Program-made: the position numbers and the translations under genes
The notes under the pieces: model-generated
What the model was told of the DNA's origin: nothing
What the model saw: the letters and a program-made list of their open reading frames with translations, nothing else
The model's database searches: none
Origin: JAUHWL01 sp964416385
GTDB lineage: Bacteria; Bacteroidota; Bacteroidia; Flavobacteriales; Schleiferiaceae
Assembly: GCA_964416385.1 (NCBI GenBank)
Contig: CAYQDW010000020.1
Span: 1-38,234, forward strand
DNA length: 38,234 nucleotides
Direction: 5' to 3'
Shown here: positions 6,198 to 12,972 of the stretch, piece after piece
Layout of the letters: each line of letters begins with the position of its first letter
Numbering within the stretch: position 1 is the stretch's first letter

Positions 6198-8570
6198 ATG
6201 AAAAAGTACATCTTTTTCTCGTTGGCGCTATTGGTTTGGGCCAGTGCACATGCACAAATCAAACTCATCTGTTCAGTACAAGATCAACGTACAAATGCGC
6301 CTATTTCTGGCGCAATGGTAACCCTCAAAGGGCAAGAGCAGCCCTTAGAAACCAATTTTGAGGGCCGCGTAACTTTTGTTGTAAAGTCTGCAGGCGATTA
6401 TATACTGCAACTTGAAGCTTTTGGCTACGAAGCTAAACAAGAGCAAATTACTATCGCCCCAACTGAAAAAAGCTTCGTGGTAAAATGTGCTATGCTGCCA
6501 AGTACTACTGTGCTGCAACCCGTAGAGGTCACCGCTTTAAGAGCAGATGCGCAAACACCTGTGGCATATACCACTATGAGCAAAGCGGATATCGCTAAGC
6601 GTAATAGCGGCAGAGATGTCCCTTTTTTGTTAGAGCAAACACCAAGCGTGGTTGCTACCAGCGATGCTGGAGGCGGTATCGGCTATACAAATATCCGTGT
6701 GCGTGGTAGCGATATCACCAGAATTAATGTAACCGTTAATGGTATTCCGATAAATGATGCAGAAAGCAATGGCGTATTTTGGGTTAATATGCCAGACTTA
6801 GCAAGTAGCACCAATAGCATACAATTGCAGCGGGGCGTTGGTACAAGCACCAATGGTTCTAGTGCGTTTGGTGCTTCATTAAATATGGAAACAGATGGCC
6901 CAACAAAAGAGCCGTTTGCATCATTACATGCAGGTTTTGGTAGTTTTAATACCCAACGCTACACCATGCAATGGGCAACGGGGCTACTAAATGAGCATTG
7001 GTGGATGAGCGGTCGATTAAGCCAAATTAAAAGTGATGGATATGTAGATCGGGCGCGAAGTGATTTGGGTTCTTATTATTTAAGCGGTGGCTTTATGACT
7101 GAAAAAACAAGCGTGCGTGCGGTTGTTTTTGGTGGAAAAGAAGTTACATATCAAGCATGGTATGGGGTAGACAGTGCCACACTTGCCACAGACAGAACGT
7201 TTAATTACGCCGGAGCCATTTATGATGATACATGGCAGGCCGTAGATTTTTATGAAAACCAGGTGGATAACTATGCGCAAGACCATTATCAACTGCATCT
7301 TAATCATGCATTTAGCAACAACTTAAAACTAAATGTGTCTTTGCATTATACCTATGGGCGTGGATATTATGAAGAATATATACAAGGGGCTTTTATGCCT
7401 ACTTATAATTTAACGCCATTTATTGCAGGTACAGATACCATAAACTATACTGATTTGGTCCGGCAAAAGTGGTTAGATAATGATTTTTTTGGGGGGATAT
7501 TTAATCTCCAATACAGCAATGAGCGTTTTACGAGTATTCTTGGTGGAGGTATACATCATTATGAAGGGCGGCATTTCGGGGAAGTTATTTGGGCACAGTA
7601 TGCTCTTGAAAGTTTACCGGGATCAGAATTTTACAATAGCTTTTCTATAAAAACAGATGCCAATGTGTACTGGAAAAACCTCTATAAGTTTACATCCAAG
7701 TTCTCAGGATTTGTTGATTTACAGGTGCGTGGTGTTGCCTATCGTGCCTCAGGCCTAGATGACGATGTAGGGGTGTTTCAGTTTATGCAAAACAATGTGT
7801 TTTTTAACCCGAAAGTAGGGGCTACTTATCGTGTTTCTGAAAGCATAAAGATGTTTGCCAGTTATGCCGTGGCCAATCGCGAGCCAAATCGTACCGACCT
7901 TATTTATGCAGATCCGGCAGATTTACCCAAGCCAGAACAGCTACAAGACATTGAGGTTGGCATTAGCGGTCAAACAAGCGCTTTTGCATGGGATGTTACC
8001 ATGTTTTACATGGATTACAAAAACCAGTTGGTGCTTACAGGTGCTCTAGATGCGGTGGGATATCCTATTCGAAAAAATGTGGGCCGTAGTCATCGTCTGG
8101 GTGTAGAATTAGCAGCTACATGGCAACCCGTGCATTGGTTCTTATGTCAACCCAATTTCACATTGATGCAAAGCAAAAATGCAGATTATGTTGAAGAGGG
8201 CAGTAGTGGCCAAATTCGCACATTGGGTAATACAACAATAGCCTACTCTCCTGCGGTAATTGCGGCAAATACGTTGCAGTTTAACTTGTTTAAAGGTTTT
8301 TCTATGGCGCTATTCTCTAAATATGTTGGCAAGCAATATCTCAATAACAGCCAAGAAGAGCGGCTATCATTACCAGCCTATTTGCTTCACGATGTGCGGC
8401 TTTCTTACCATGTTGCACCAAAATTTATAGAGCATTTAGAACTGTATGTAAACGCGCTAAACCTGCTTAACGCCCAGTATAGTAATAATGGATACGTCTA
8501 TGCGGGTTCACCGTATTACTATCCACAAGCAGGTATTAATTTTTTAGGAGGAATTCAGTTAACCCTTTAA
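6198..8570 (+). CDS. TonB-dependent outer-membrane receptor, predicted thiamin-compound uptake
   Basis: A 790-residue outer-membrane receptor. Signal peptide 1-19 (ends AHA before Gln). Residues about 20-100 form a CarboxypepD_reg-like beta domain (QDQRTNAPISGAMVTLKG). The plug spans about 105-235, with NIRVRGSD, NVTVNGIPINDAESNGVFW and IQLQRGVGTSTNGSSAFGAS. The remainder is the 22-strand barrel, with late motifs such as NALNLLNAQYSNNGY. The upstream TPP riboswitch implies that the cargo is thiamin, its phosphate or a precursor; receptors of this kind (called OMR1 in comparative genomics of the CFB group) are known from Bacteroidota. No SusD-like partner, inner-membrane thiamin transporter or thi gene lies in the window. 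The stop overlaps the stop of the convergent hydrolase gene by 4 bp, with no terminator seen. Confidence 0.9.
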   Translation: MKKYIFFSLALLVWASAHAQIKLICSVQDQRTNAPISGAMVTLKGQEQPLETNFEGRVTFVVKSAGDYILQLEAFGYEAKQEQITIAPTEKSFVVKCAMLPSTTVLQPVEVTALRADAQTPVAYTTMSKADIAKRNSGRDVPFLLEQTPSVVATSDAGGGIGYTNIRVRGSDITRINVTVNGIPINDAESNGVFWVNMPDLASSTNSIQLQRGVGTSTNGSSAFGASLNMETDGPTKEPFASLHAGFGSFNTQRYTMQWATGLLNEHWWMSGRLSQIKSDGYVDRARSDLGSYYLSGGFMTEKTSVRAVVFGGKEVTYQAWYGVDSATLATDRTFNYAGAIYDDTWQAVDFYENQVDNYAQDHYQLHLNHAFSNNLKLNVSLHYTYGRGYYEEYIQGAFMPTYNLTPFIAGTDTINYTDLVRQKWLDNDFFGGIFNLQYSNERFTSILGGGIHHYEGRHFGEVIWAQYALESLPGSEFYNSFSIKTDANVYWKNLYKFTSKFSGFVDLQVRGVAYRASGLDDDVGVFQFMQNNVFFNPKVGATYRVSESIKMFASYAVANREPNRTDLIYADPADLPKPEQLQDIEVGISGQTSAFAWDVTMFYMDYKNQLVLTGALDAVGYPIRKNVGRSHRLGVELAATWQPVHWFLCQPNFTLMQSKNADYVEEGSSGQIRTLGNTTIAYSPAVIAANTLQFNLFKGFSMALFSKYVGKQYLNNSQEERLSLPAYLLHDVRLSYHVAPKFIEHLELYVNALNLLNAQYSNNGYVYAGSPYYYPQAGINFLGGIQLTL

Positions 8571-9352
8571 ACGAGGCGAAGATTTTTAATATATTGAATA
8601 ACCTGTGTATTGAAATATGCAGGTTGTTCTACATTAACAACATGGCCACATGCCGGAACAACAATTAGCGCGGCACTTTTGTGGTGCTGTACAAGTTTAG
8701 ATATTGTTGGTAAAAACATGTGATCTTCTTCGCCCATGATGTAAAGTGTGGGTTTGCCACAATCTTTGATGCGAAAGAATTTTAATAGTGGGTTTACTTC
8801 TGCGATAAGGGTAAACCATCGCTTAAACTCTTTTTGATAAAGTTTTTTAGCTTCGTTAACAAATAGCAAGCGGCTTTCTTTATGGTTTTCTTTGGGCAGA
8901 ATAATGAGCGCAAAAAGCTTATAAAGCACTAAGTATGGAAGTACAGATTTAAGCCAATCGCCAACGCGCATCAATACTTGACCTCTAAAGTTGAGCTTCA
9001 TTACCGCGCCTCCCATAATCATGCTTGCCGTGCGCTCTGGATACCGCTCAGTTATTTCTCTAATAATAATAGTGCCAAGAGAAATGCCAACAAAATGTGT
9101 TTTTTGAATTTTGAGATGGTCTAGCACTTCAATGATTTCATCTCCTATAACATCAAAAGTATAGCGTTTTAATTGCTCATAAATGGGCTTTTTGCTTTTT
9201 CCATGTCCGCGTAAATCTAATAGTAACACATTAAAGTGCTTTTTAAAATCACGCAATTGCTTATACCAAATGCTACTACTACCACCAGCGCCATGCACAA
9301 ATGTTACCCATTGGGTATGCTGTGGTTGGGTGTATGTTTGGTAGTGAAGCAT
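8567..9352 (-). CDS. Alpha/beta-fold hydrolase
   Basis: A 261-residue soluble alpha/beta hydrolase. Motifs: oxyanion loop HGAGG (20-24), nucleophile Ser91 in GISLG, acid Asp210 in GEEDH and His237 in ACGHVVN, with a helical cap between about 115 and 190. The substrate cannot be inferred; esterase or enol-lactonase-like members share this layout. I chose the ATG at 9352 (MLHYQTY, then directly the first strand) over the GTG at 9403, because the GTG lies inside the hairpin that follows the upstream Fic gene and the extra 17 residues look like read-through. No signal peptide. It follows the Fic gene on the same strand by about 70 bp and ends tail-to-tail with the TonB receptor. Confidence 0.85.
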   Translation of the reverse strand: MLHYQTYTQPQHTQWVTFVHGAGGSSSIWYKQLRDFKKHFNVLLLDLRGHGKSKKPIYEQLKRYTFDVIGDEIIEVLDHLKIQKTHFVGISLGTIIIREITERYPERTASMIMGGAVMKLNFRGQVLMRVGDWLKSVLPYLVLYKLFALIILPKENHKESRLLFVNEAKKLYQKEFKRWFTLIAEVNPLLKFFRIKDCGKPTLYIMGEEDHMFLPTISKLVQHHKSAALIVVPACGHVVNVEQPAYFNTQVIQYIKNLRLV

Positions 9353-9392
9353 ATTTAAATGTAGAGGTGATTTTGATAGGTGCAAGGTATGA

Positions 9393-9420
9393 AACAGCCG
9401 CACATTTTATGGCGGCTGTT
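9393..9420 (-). terminator. Hairpin just after the Fic gene, terminator-like
   Basis: A perfect 9-bp stem (9393-9401 with 9412-9420, AACAGCCGC/GCGGCTGTT) with a 10-nt loop begins 2 nt after the Fic stop codon. The downstream U-tract is short (TTTC), so termination may be partial. Confidence 0.55.
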
Positions 9421-9421
9421 A

Positions 9422-10489
9422 TTACACGTATTTGAGGTGTTCTACAAGGCTTTGCTCTACTGCATCGGCAATGAGTTTGTAAAAAGGTGTTGTATCTGCA
9501 TTTGCCTGTACAGCTTCTAAGGCTTTATAATAGGCCATTCTGTTGCTTTTATTGCCTTTTAATATGGCAATAGTGTACCCATTACGCAATAAGATTAGGT
9601 TCATGAGTAGGCGCGCAGTACGCCCATTGCCATCTACAAAAGGATGAATTGTAACAAGCCTTTCATGCATTTCTGCAGCAAATAATACTGGGTGCATGCT
9701 GTCTTTGTGTGTATTGTAAAACACAAAGAGTTCTTCCATGAGTTGCGGTACCATATAAGGCTCTGGCGGTATATGGCTACTGCCACTTATACGCACCGGA
9801 ACGCTTCTATACACGCCTGCATTATTGCGGTCAATACCTTTCAGAATCAGATTGTGTATTTGTTTTAGCCTGTATACAGTAATGGGCAATTTGTTGTTAG
9901 CTAAATCACGTACAAAGGCAATAGCCTCATCATGGTTGATGGCTTCTAAATGCTCTTGTACACTTTTGCCAGCAATGGTTAACCCATCATTTACAACCAG
10001 ATAGGTTTCTTGCAGGCTTAAGGTATTGCCTTCAATCTTGTTGCTCTCAAAGGTGTACTCTATGCCAAAGCTTTCATCCAACTTTGTGCGTTGTATCCCT
10101 TTGCCGGGCTTCTTTTCTTGCCACTGTAAGCGGAGGCCATCAATGCGTTTTAGTGTGCTTGCTAGCTCAGAATCAACGTCTGGGTTTTCAAGTGACTTCG
10201 GGCCACTTAGATATGCTAAACGCGTTTCCATAGCTTGAAGTACCGTTGGTGCAAGCTCAGGATAGTCATCTAACACATCATAGAGTTTATCACTTAACCA
10301 AGCTGTTAATAGGGATGAAGCATCAGTTTTTAGAATAACAGCAAGTTCGCGTACTTGATCTTCTGTGGCTTTTCGTTCTTCGCGCTCTATCCTGCTCAAT
10401 AGGCTTGCATCTATGTAAAGCAATGCAGAAACCTCTTTGAGGCTTTTGCCTTGCTGCACGCGAATTTTTTTTACTGTTGTTCCAAACAT
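9422..10489 (-). CDS. Fic family protein with N-terminal XRE-type HTH (class II, autoinhibited)
   Basis: A 355-residue protein. Residues about 1-60 form an HTH_3/XRE domain (VKKIRVQQGKSLKEVSALL, DASLLSRIERE). The Fic core has the full active-site motif HPFVDGNGRTAR at 282-293; His282 is the catalytic base for transfer of AMP to protein hydroxyls. An N-terminal inhibitory helix motif SNKIEG (Ser149, Glu153, Gly154) is present, which defines class II Fic proteins, so activity should be autoinhibited. Start: the ATG at 10489 is preferred; a TTG at 10513 would add 8 residues but lies within the predicted -7 element. A dyad over that promoter suggests the protein represses itself. No separate antitoxin gene is adjacent. 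Targets unknown. Confidence 0.9.
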   Translation of the reverse strand: MFGTTVKKIRVQQGKSLKEVSALLYIDASLLSRIEREERKATEDQVRELAVILKTDASSLLTAWLSDKLYDVLDDYPELAPTVLQAMETRLAYLSGPKSLENPDVDSELASTLKRIDGLRLQWQEKKPGKGIQRTKLDESFGIEYTFESNKIEGNTLSLQETYLVVNDGLTIAGKSVQEHLEAINHDEAIAFVRDLANNKLPITVYRLKQIHNLILKGIDRNNAGVYRSVPVRISGSSHIPPEPYMVPQLMEELFVFYNTHKDSMHPVLFAAEMHERLVTIHPFVDGNGRTARLLMNLILLRNGYTIAILKGNKSNRMAYYKALEAVQANADTTPFYKLIADAVEQSLVEHLKYV

Positions 10490-10492
10490 AAT

Positions 10493-10522
10493 TGACAAAA
10501 ATAAACATGACAAAATTAGTCA
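10493..10522 (-). promoter_or_regulatory. Promoter and putative autoregulatory operator of the XRE-Fic gene
   Basis: On the minus strand TAATTTTG (10511-10518) matches the Bacteroidota -7 pattern TAnnTTTG. It is centred in the dyad TGAC-N7-GTCA (10508-10522). A second TGACAAAA copy lies at 10493-10500, 15 bp from the first at 10508-10515. No clear TTTG -33 element is seen. An HTH-containing product makes autoregulation plausible. Confidence 0.45.
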
Positions 10523-10541
10523 AATTTATTTGGAAAATTAA

Positions 10542-10559
10542 ACCCGATCTGCATCGGGT
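10542..10559 (-). terminator. Intrinsic terminator of tyrS
   Basis: ACCCGAT (10542-10548) pairs with ATCGGGT (10553-10559) around a 4-nt loop; on the minus strand it is followed by TTAATTTT. It lies 9 bp after the tyrS stop and separates tyrS from the Fic gene promoter. Confidence 0.75.
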
Positions 10560-10567
10560 CTAATTTT

Positions 10568-11848
10568 TTAGTCTATTATAATGAGGTAATAATTTTTCTT
10601 TCCTTTTTGTGCCAGTATGTATCGGCCATTTAAGACATCGCCAGTAGTTATTTTCTTTTCTAGCGTAACTTTAGTTTTATTAATACTTACCCCATTGCCA
10701 AGTGTCATTTTTCTAGCTTCACCTTTACTAGAAAATACTTTGGTCTCTTGCGCTAAAAAGTCTACAATGTCAATTCCGTTTTCTAGCGTGTTTTTTGGCA
10801 CGCTAAACTGGGGCACACCTTCAAACATACTGAGCAAGGTTTTTTCATCAAGTTTTCTGAGGGCTTCTTCTGTAGCATTACCAAATAAAATCTCTGAAGC
10901 GGCCAAAGCGTTTTCTAATTCTGATTGTGAATGTACACGCGCTGTAATTTCTTCGGCCAATGCACGTTGCAGTGACCGTAGATGAGGCGCTTCTTCATGT
11001 ATGGCTATGATTGACTCTATTTCTTCGCGGGTTTTAAGTGAAAAGATTTTGAGGTAGTTTACGGCATCTTGGTCTGCCGCATTAAGCCAAAACTGATAAA
11101 AAGCGTAAGGCGATGTTTTTTCAGGATCCAGCCAAATATTTCCGCCTTCACTTTTGCCAAACTTTGTACCATCTGCCTTTTTTATCAGAGGGGTGGTAAG
11201 CGCAAAGGCCTCGCCACCAGCCATTCTGCGTATAAGCTCAGTACCTGTTGTAATGTTGCCCCATTGATCGGAGCCGCCCATTTGCAGTTTTACATTTTTA
11301 TGCTTCCAGAGGTGATAGAAATCGTATCCTTGAATGAGCTGATAACTGAATTCTGTAAAGCTCATGCCAGTTTCTAACCGGTTTTTCACGGAATCTTTAG
11401 CCAACATATAGTTAATACTTATGTGCTTGCCCACTTCACGTATAAAACCTAAAAAATCAAATTCCTTAAACCAGTCATAGTTGTTTACTAATTCTGCCGC
11501 GTTGTTACCACAATCAAAGTCTAGGAACTTTTTAAGTTGTTCTTTTTGTTTTTCTTGGTTATGGCGTAGGGTTTCTAAATCTAGTAGGTTTCGTTCTGCT
11601 GATTTTCCAGACGGGTCACCAACCATACCTGTGGCGCCGCCTACCAGCGCAATGGGCTTGTGTCCGGCACGTTGTAAATGCACCAACATCATAATCGGCA
11701 CCAAATTGCCAACACCCAAACTGTCTGCCGTAGGATCAAAGCCCACATAGCCACTTACCATTTCACCGTTAAGTAGCTCTTCCGTACCAGGCATCATATC
11801 ATGCAACATACCGCGCCAGCGCAGTTCTTCAACCAAATTAAATTTCAT
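10568..11848 (-). CDS. tyrS: Tyrosine--tRNA ligase with altered HIGH motif
   Basis: Charges tRNA-Tyr with tyrosine in the cytosol. The 426-residue length and order are those of bacterial TyrS: class I catalytic domain, KMSKS loop present as KFGKS, anticodon-binding helices, and a C-terminal S4 domain (SKGEARKMTLGNGVSINK). The region GYVGFDPTADSL, the GGATGMVGDPSGKSAERNLL segment and QLIQGYDFYHL are typical. Unusual: the HIGH signature reads Gly45-Val46-Gly47-Asn48, directly after Thr40-Ala-Asp-Ser-Leu, so the first His is replaced by Gly, while Thr40 is kept. The numbering coincides with Bacillus stearothermophilus TyrS, where Thr40 and His45 stabilise the ATP gamma-phosphate. The gene has its own terminator; a TATTTTTG -7-like element lies at 11865-11872. 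Confidence 0.95.
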   Translation of the reverse strand: MKFNLVEELRWRGMLHDMMPGTEELLNGEMVSGYVGFDPTADSLGVGNLVPIMMLVHLQRAGHKPIALVGGATGMVGDPSGKSAERNLLDLETLRHNQEKQKEQLKKFLDFDCGNNAAELVNNYDWFKEFDFLGFIREVGKHISINYMLAKDSVKNRLETGMSFTEFSYQLIQGYDFYHLWKHKNVKLQMGGSDQWGNITTGTELIRRMAGGEAFALTTPLIKKADGTKFGKSEGGNIWLDPEKTSPYAFYQFWLNAADQDAVNYLKIFSLKTREEIESIIAIHEEAPHLRSLQRALAEEITARVHSQSELENALAASEILFGNATEEALRKLDEKTLLSMFEGVPQFSVPKNTLENGIDIVDFLAQETKVFSSKGEARKMTLGNGVSINKTKVTLEKKITTGDVLNGRYILAQKGKKNYYLIIID

Positions 11849-11864
11849 GTGCTAAAATTTCGGG

Positions 11865-11872
11865 CAAAAATA
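11865..11872 (-). promoter_or_regulatory. Possible -7 element for tyrS
   Basis: On the minus strand TATTTTTGC matches TAnnTTTG about 17 nt before the tyrS ATG. No matching TTTG at -33 is visible, so support is weak. Confidence 0.3.
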
Positions 11873-11905
11873 AACGGATTGGTTGGTATAGATGGTTTTC
11901 AGAGA

Positions 11906-12322
11906 TTAATCATCTAAACCTAAGTAGTGTTTTAAATCTGGGTTTAAAAAGAGGTATGAAAAAACCTCAAGCTGGCGTTGGTCAAACAGTTGAAGCTCTT
12001 CTAAGAAAAGGGGGAAATAAAGTTCGCCATCTACCTTTCTAATCACAAACCGTTCTTTATCGGCCTGCCATAACACTACACCAACACTGTAATCGCCATC
12101 AGGGTCTATCTTAAAATTTAAAATGTCCCATTCATAAATTGGCGTTCTGTTTTTGTCATAAAGGCCAGTCCATTCATCAATTTCACTGTAGTTTATCTGC
12201 TGGCCAGACCACCAAAATGCATCACGAGAATAAAAGTAACTCTGCGTGCCAACTTTACGCATATAACCAACTACCTTATTGTTTTTGCGCAAGCGATATC
12301 TATTCTCTGAAATAGTAGGCAT
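11906..12322 (-). CDS. YopX-like domain protein
   Basis: A 138-residue cytosolic protein. Residues 51-68 (WTGLYDKNRTPIYEWDIL) match the YopX signature, usually 'TGLkDkNgkeIYegDiv', followed by a beta strand pattern (YSVGVVLWQADKERFVI). YopX domains are best known from phage SPbeta and other mobile elements, with no assigned function. Here the gene lies between two housekeeping genes, tyrS and gmhA, in the same orientation, 35 bp from gmhA, and no other phage gene is near; a domesticated chromosomal copy is likely. The start at 12322 (ATG) gives a compact protein without signal peptide. Confidence 0.7.
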   Translation of the reverse strand: MPTISENRYRLRKNNKVVGYMRKVGTQSYFYSRDAFWWSGQQINYSEIDEWTGLYDKNRTPIYEWDILNFKIDPDGDYSVGVVLWQADKERFVIRKVDGELYFPLFLEELQLFDQRQLEVFSYLFLNPDLKHYLGLDD

Positions 12323-12357
12323 GATAAGTTTAACAACACCTTTCTGAAAAGATTGTT

Positions 12358-12930
12358 TTAGGTATTTTGTTCAATAAAATCAATAAGAGCGTGGATTACT
12401 TTAATGTGTATTTCTTGAGCGCGATCTGCATAGTTACTTTTTGGGGCTCTTATTTCTACATCTGCAATAGATGCTAATTTACCACCATCTTTACCTGTTA
12501 AGGCGATAACAGCCATGTTTTTGCGCTTCGCTTCTAAAGCAGCTAAAACCACATTTTCTGAATTTCCGCTGGTTGAAATGGCAAGAAGAACATCGTTATT
12601 GTGGCCGATTGCACGAACCATACGCACAAAAACTTGGTCATAGCCAAAATCGTTACTAACACAACTCATGTGGCTTGCATCACTTAGTGCCAATGCCGCA
12701 AAAGGTTCTCTATCTTCTCTATATCTCCCCGTAAGTTCTTCGGCAAAGTGCATCGCATCGCAAAAACTACCGCCATTTCCGCAACTTAAAATCTTGCCCC
12801 CATCTTGCAATGCCTTCACCATCAATGCGCCAGCATTTGCAATGGCAAGAAGGTTTTTTTCATCACTTAAAAAGGTATTAAGCACCTGTTGTGCCTCAAT
12901 AAAATGTGCTTGTATTTGCGCAGTATTCAT
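12358..12930 (-). CDS. gmhA: D-sedoheptulose-7-phosphate isomerase
   Basis: Converts sedoheptulose 7-phosphate to D-glycero-D-manno-heptose 7-phosphate, the first step of ADP-heptose synthesis for lipopolysaccharide core. The 190-residue sequence aligns almost without gaps to E. coli GmhA (192): phosphate loop CGNGGS at 50-55, His61 and Glu65 in AMHFAEELTGRY, STSGNS at 119-124, and His180 in QEIHIKVIH. Glu65 and His180 are the acid/base pair of the family. One local change is Phe56 where E. coli has His (GGSHCD becomes GGSFCD). Further heptose genes (hldE, gmhB) are not in the window. It is preceded by dsbD-like gene 43 bp upstream with an AT-rich inverted repeat in the gap. Confidence 0.95.
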   Translation of the reverse strand: MNTAQIQAHFIEAQQVLNTFLSDEKNLLAIANAGALMVKALQDGGKILSCGNGGSFCDAMHFAEELTGRYREDREPFAALALSDASHMSCVSNDFGYDQVFVRMVRAIGHNNDVLLAISTSGNSENVVLAALEAKRKNMAVIALTGKDGGKLASIADVEIRAPKSNYADRAQEIHIKVIHALIDFIEQNT

Positions 12931-12960
12931 AATTAAACAATTAACGCCCTGTGTTTAATT
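12931..12960. repeat. AT-rich inverted repeat between the dsbD-like gene and gmhA
   Basis: AATTAAAC (12931-12938) and GTTTAATT (12953-12960) form a perfect 8-bp dyad with a 14-bp centre, immediately upstream of the gmhA ATG. It could be an operator or an mRNA hairpin; there is no GC stem or U-tract typical of a terminator. Confidence 0.4.
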
Positions 12961-12972
12961 TGAATGGCAGAA

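Noticed and set aside
9422..10513. Fic gene as half of a classical toxin-antitoxin pair
   Set aside because: No small antitoxin gene flanks it; the inhibitory helix is within the same protein (class II).
10490..10513. TTG at 10513 as start of the Fic protein
   Set aside because: It lies within the predicted -7 element and operator; the ATG at 10489 directly precedes the HTH domain.
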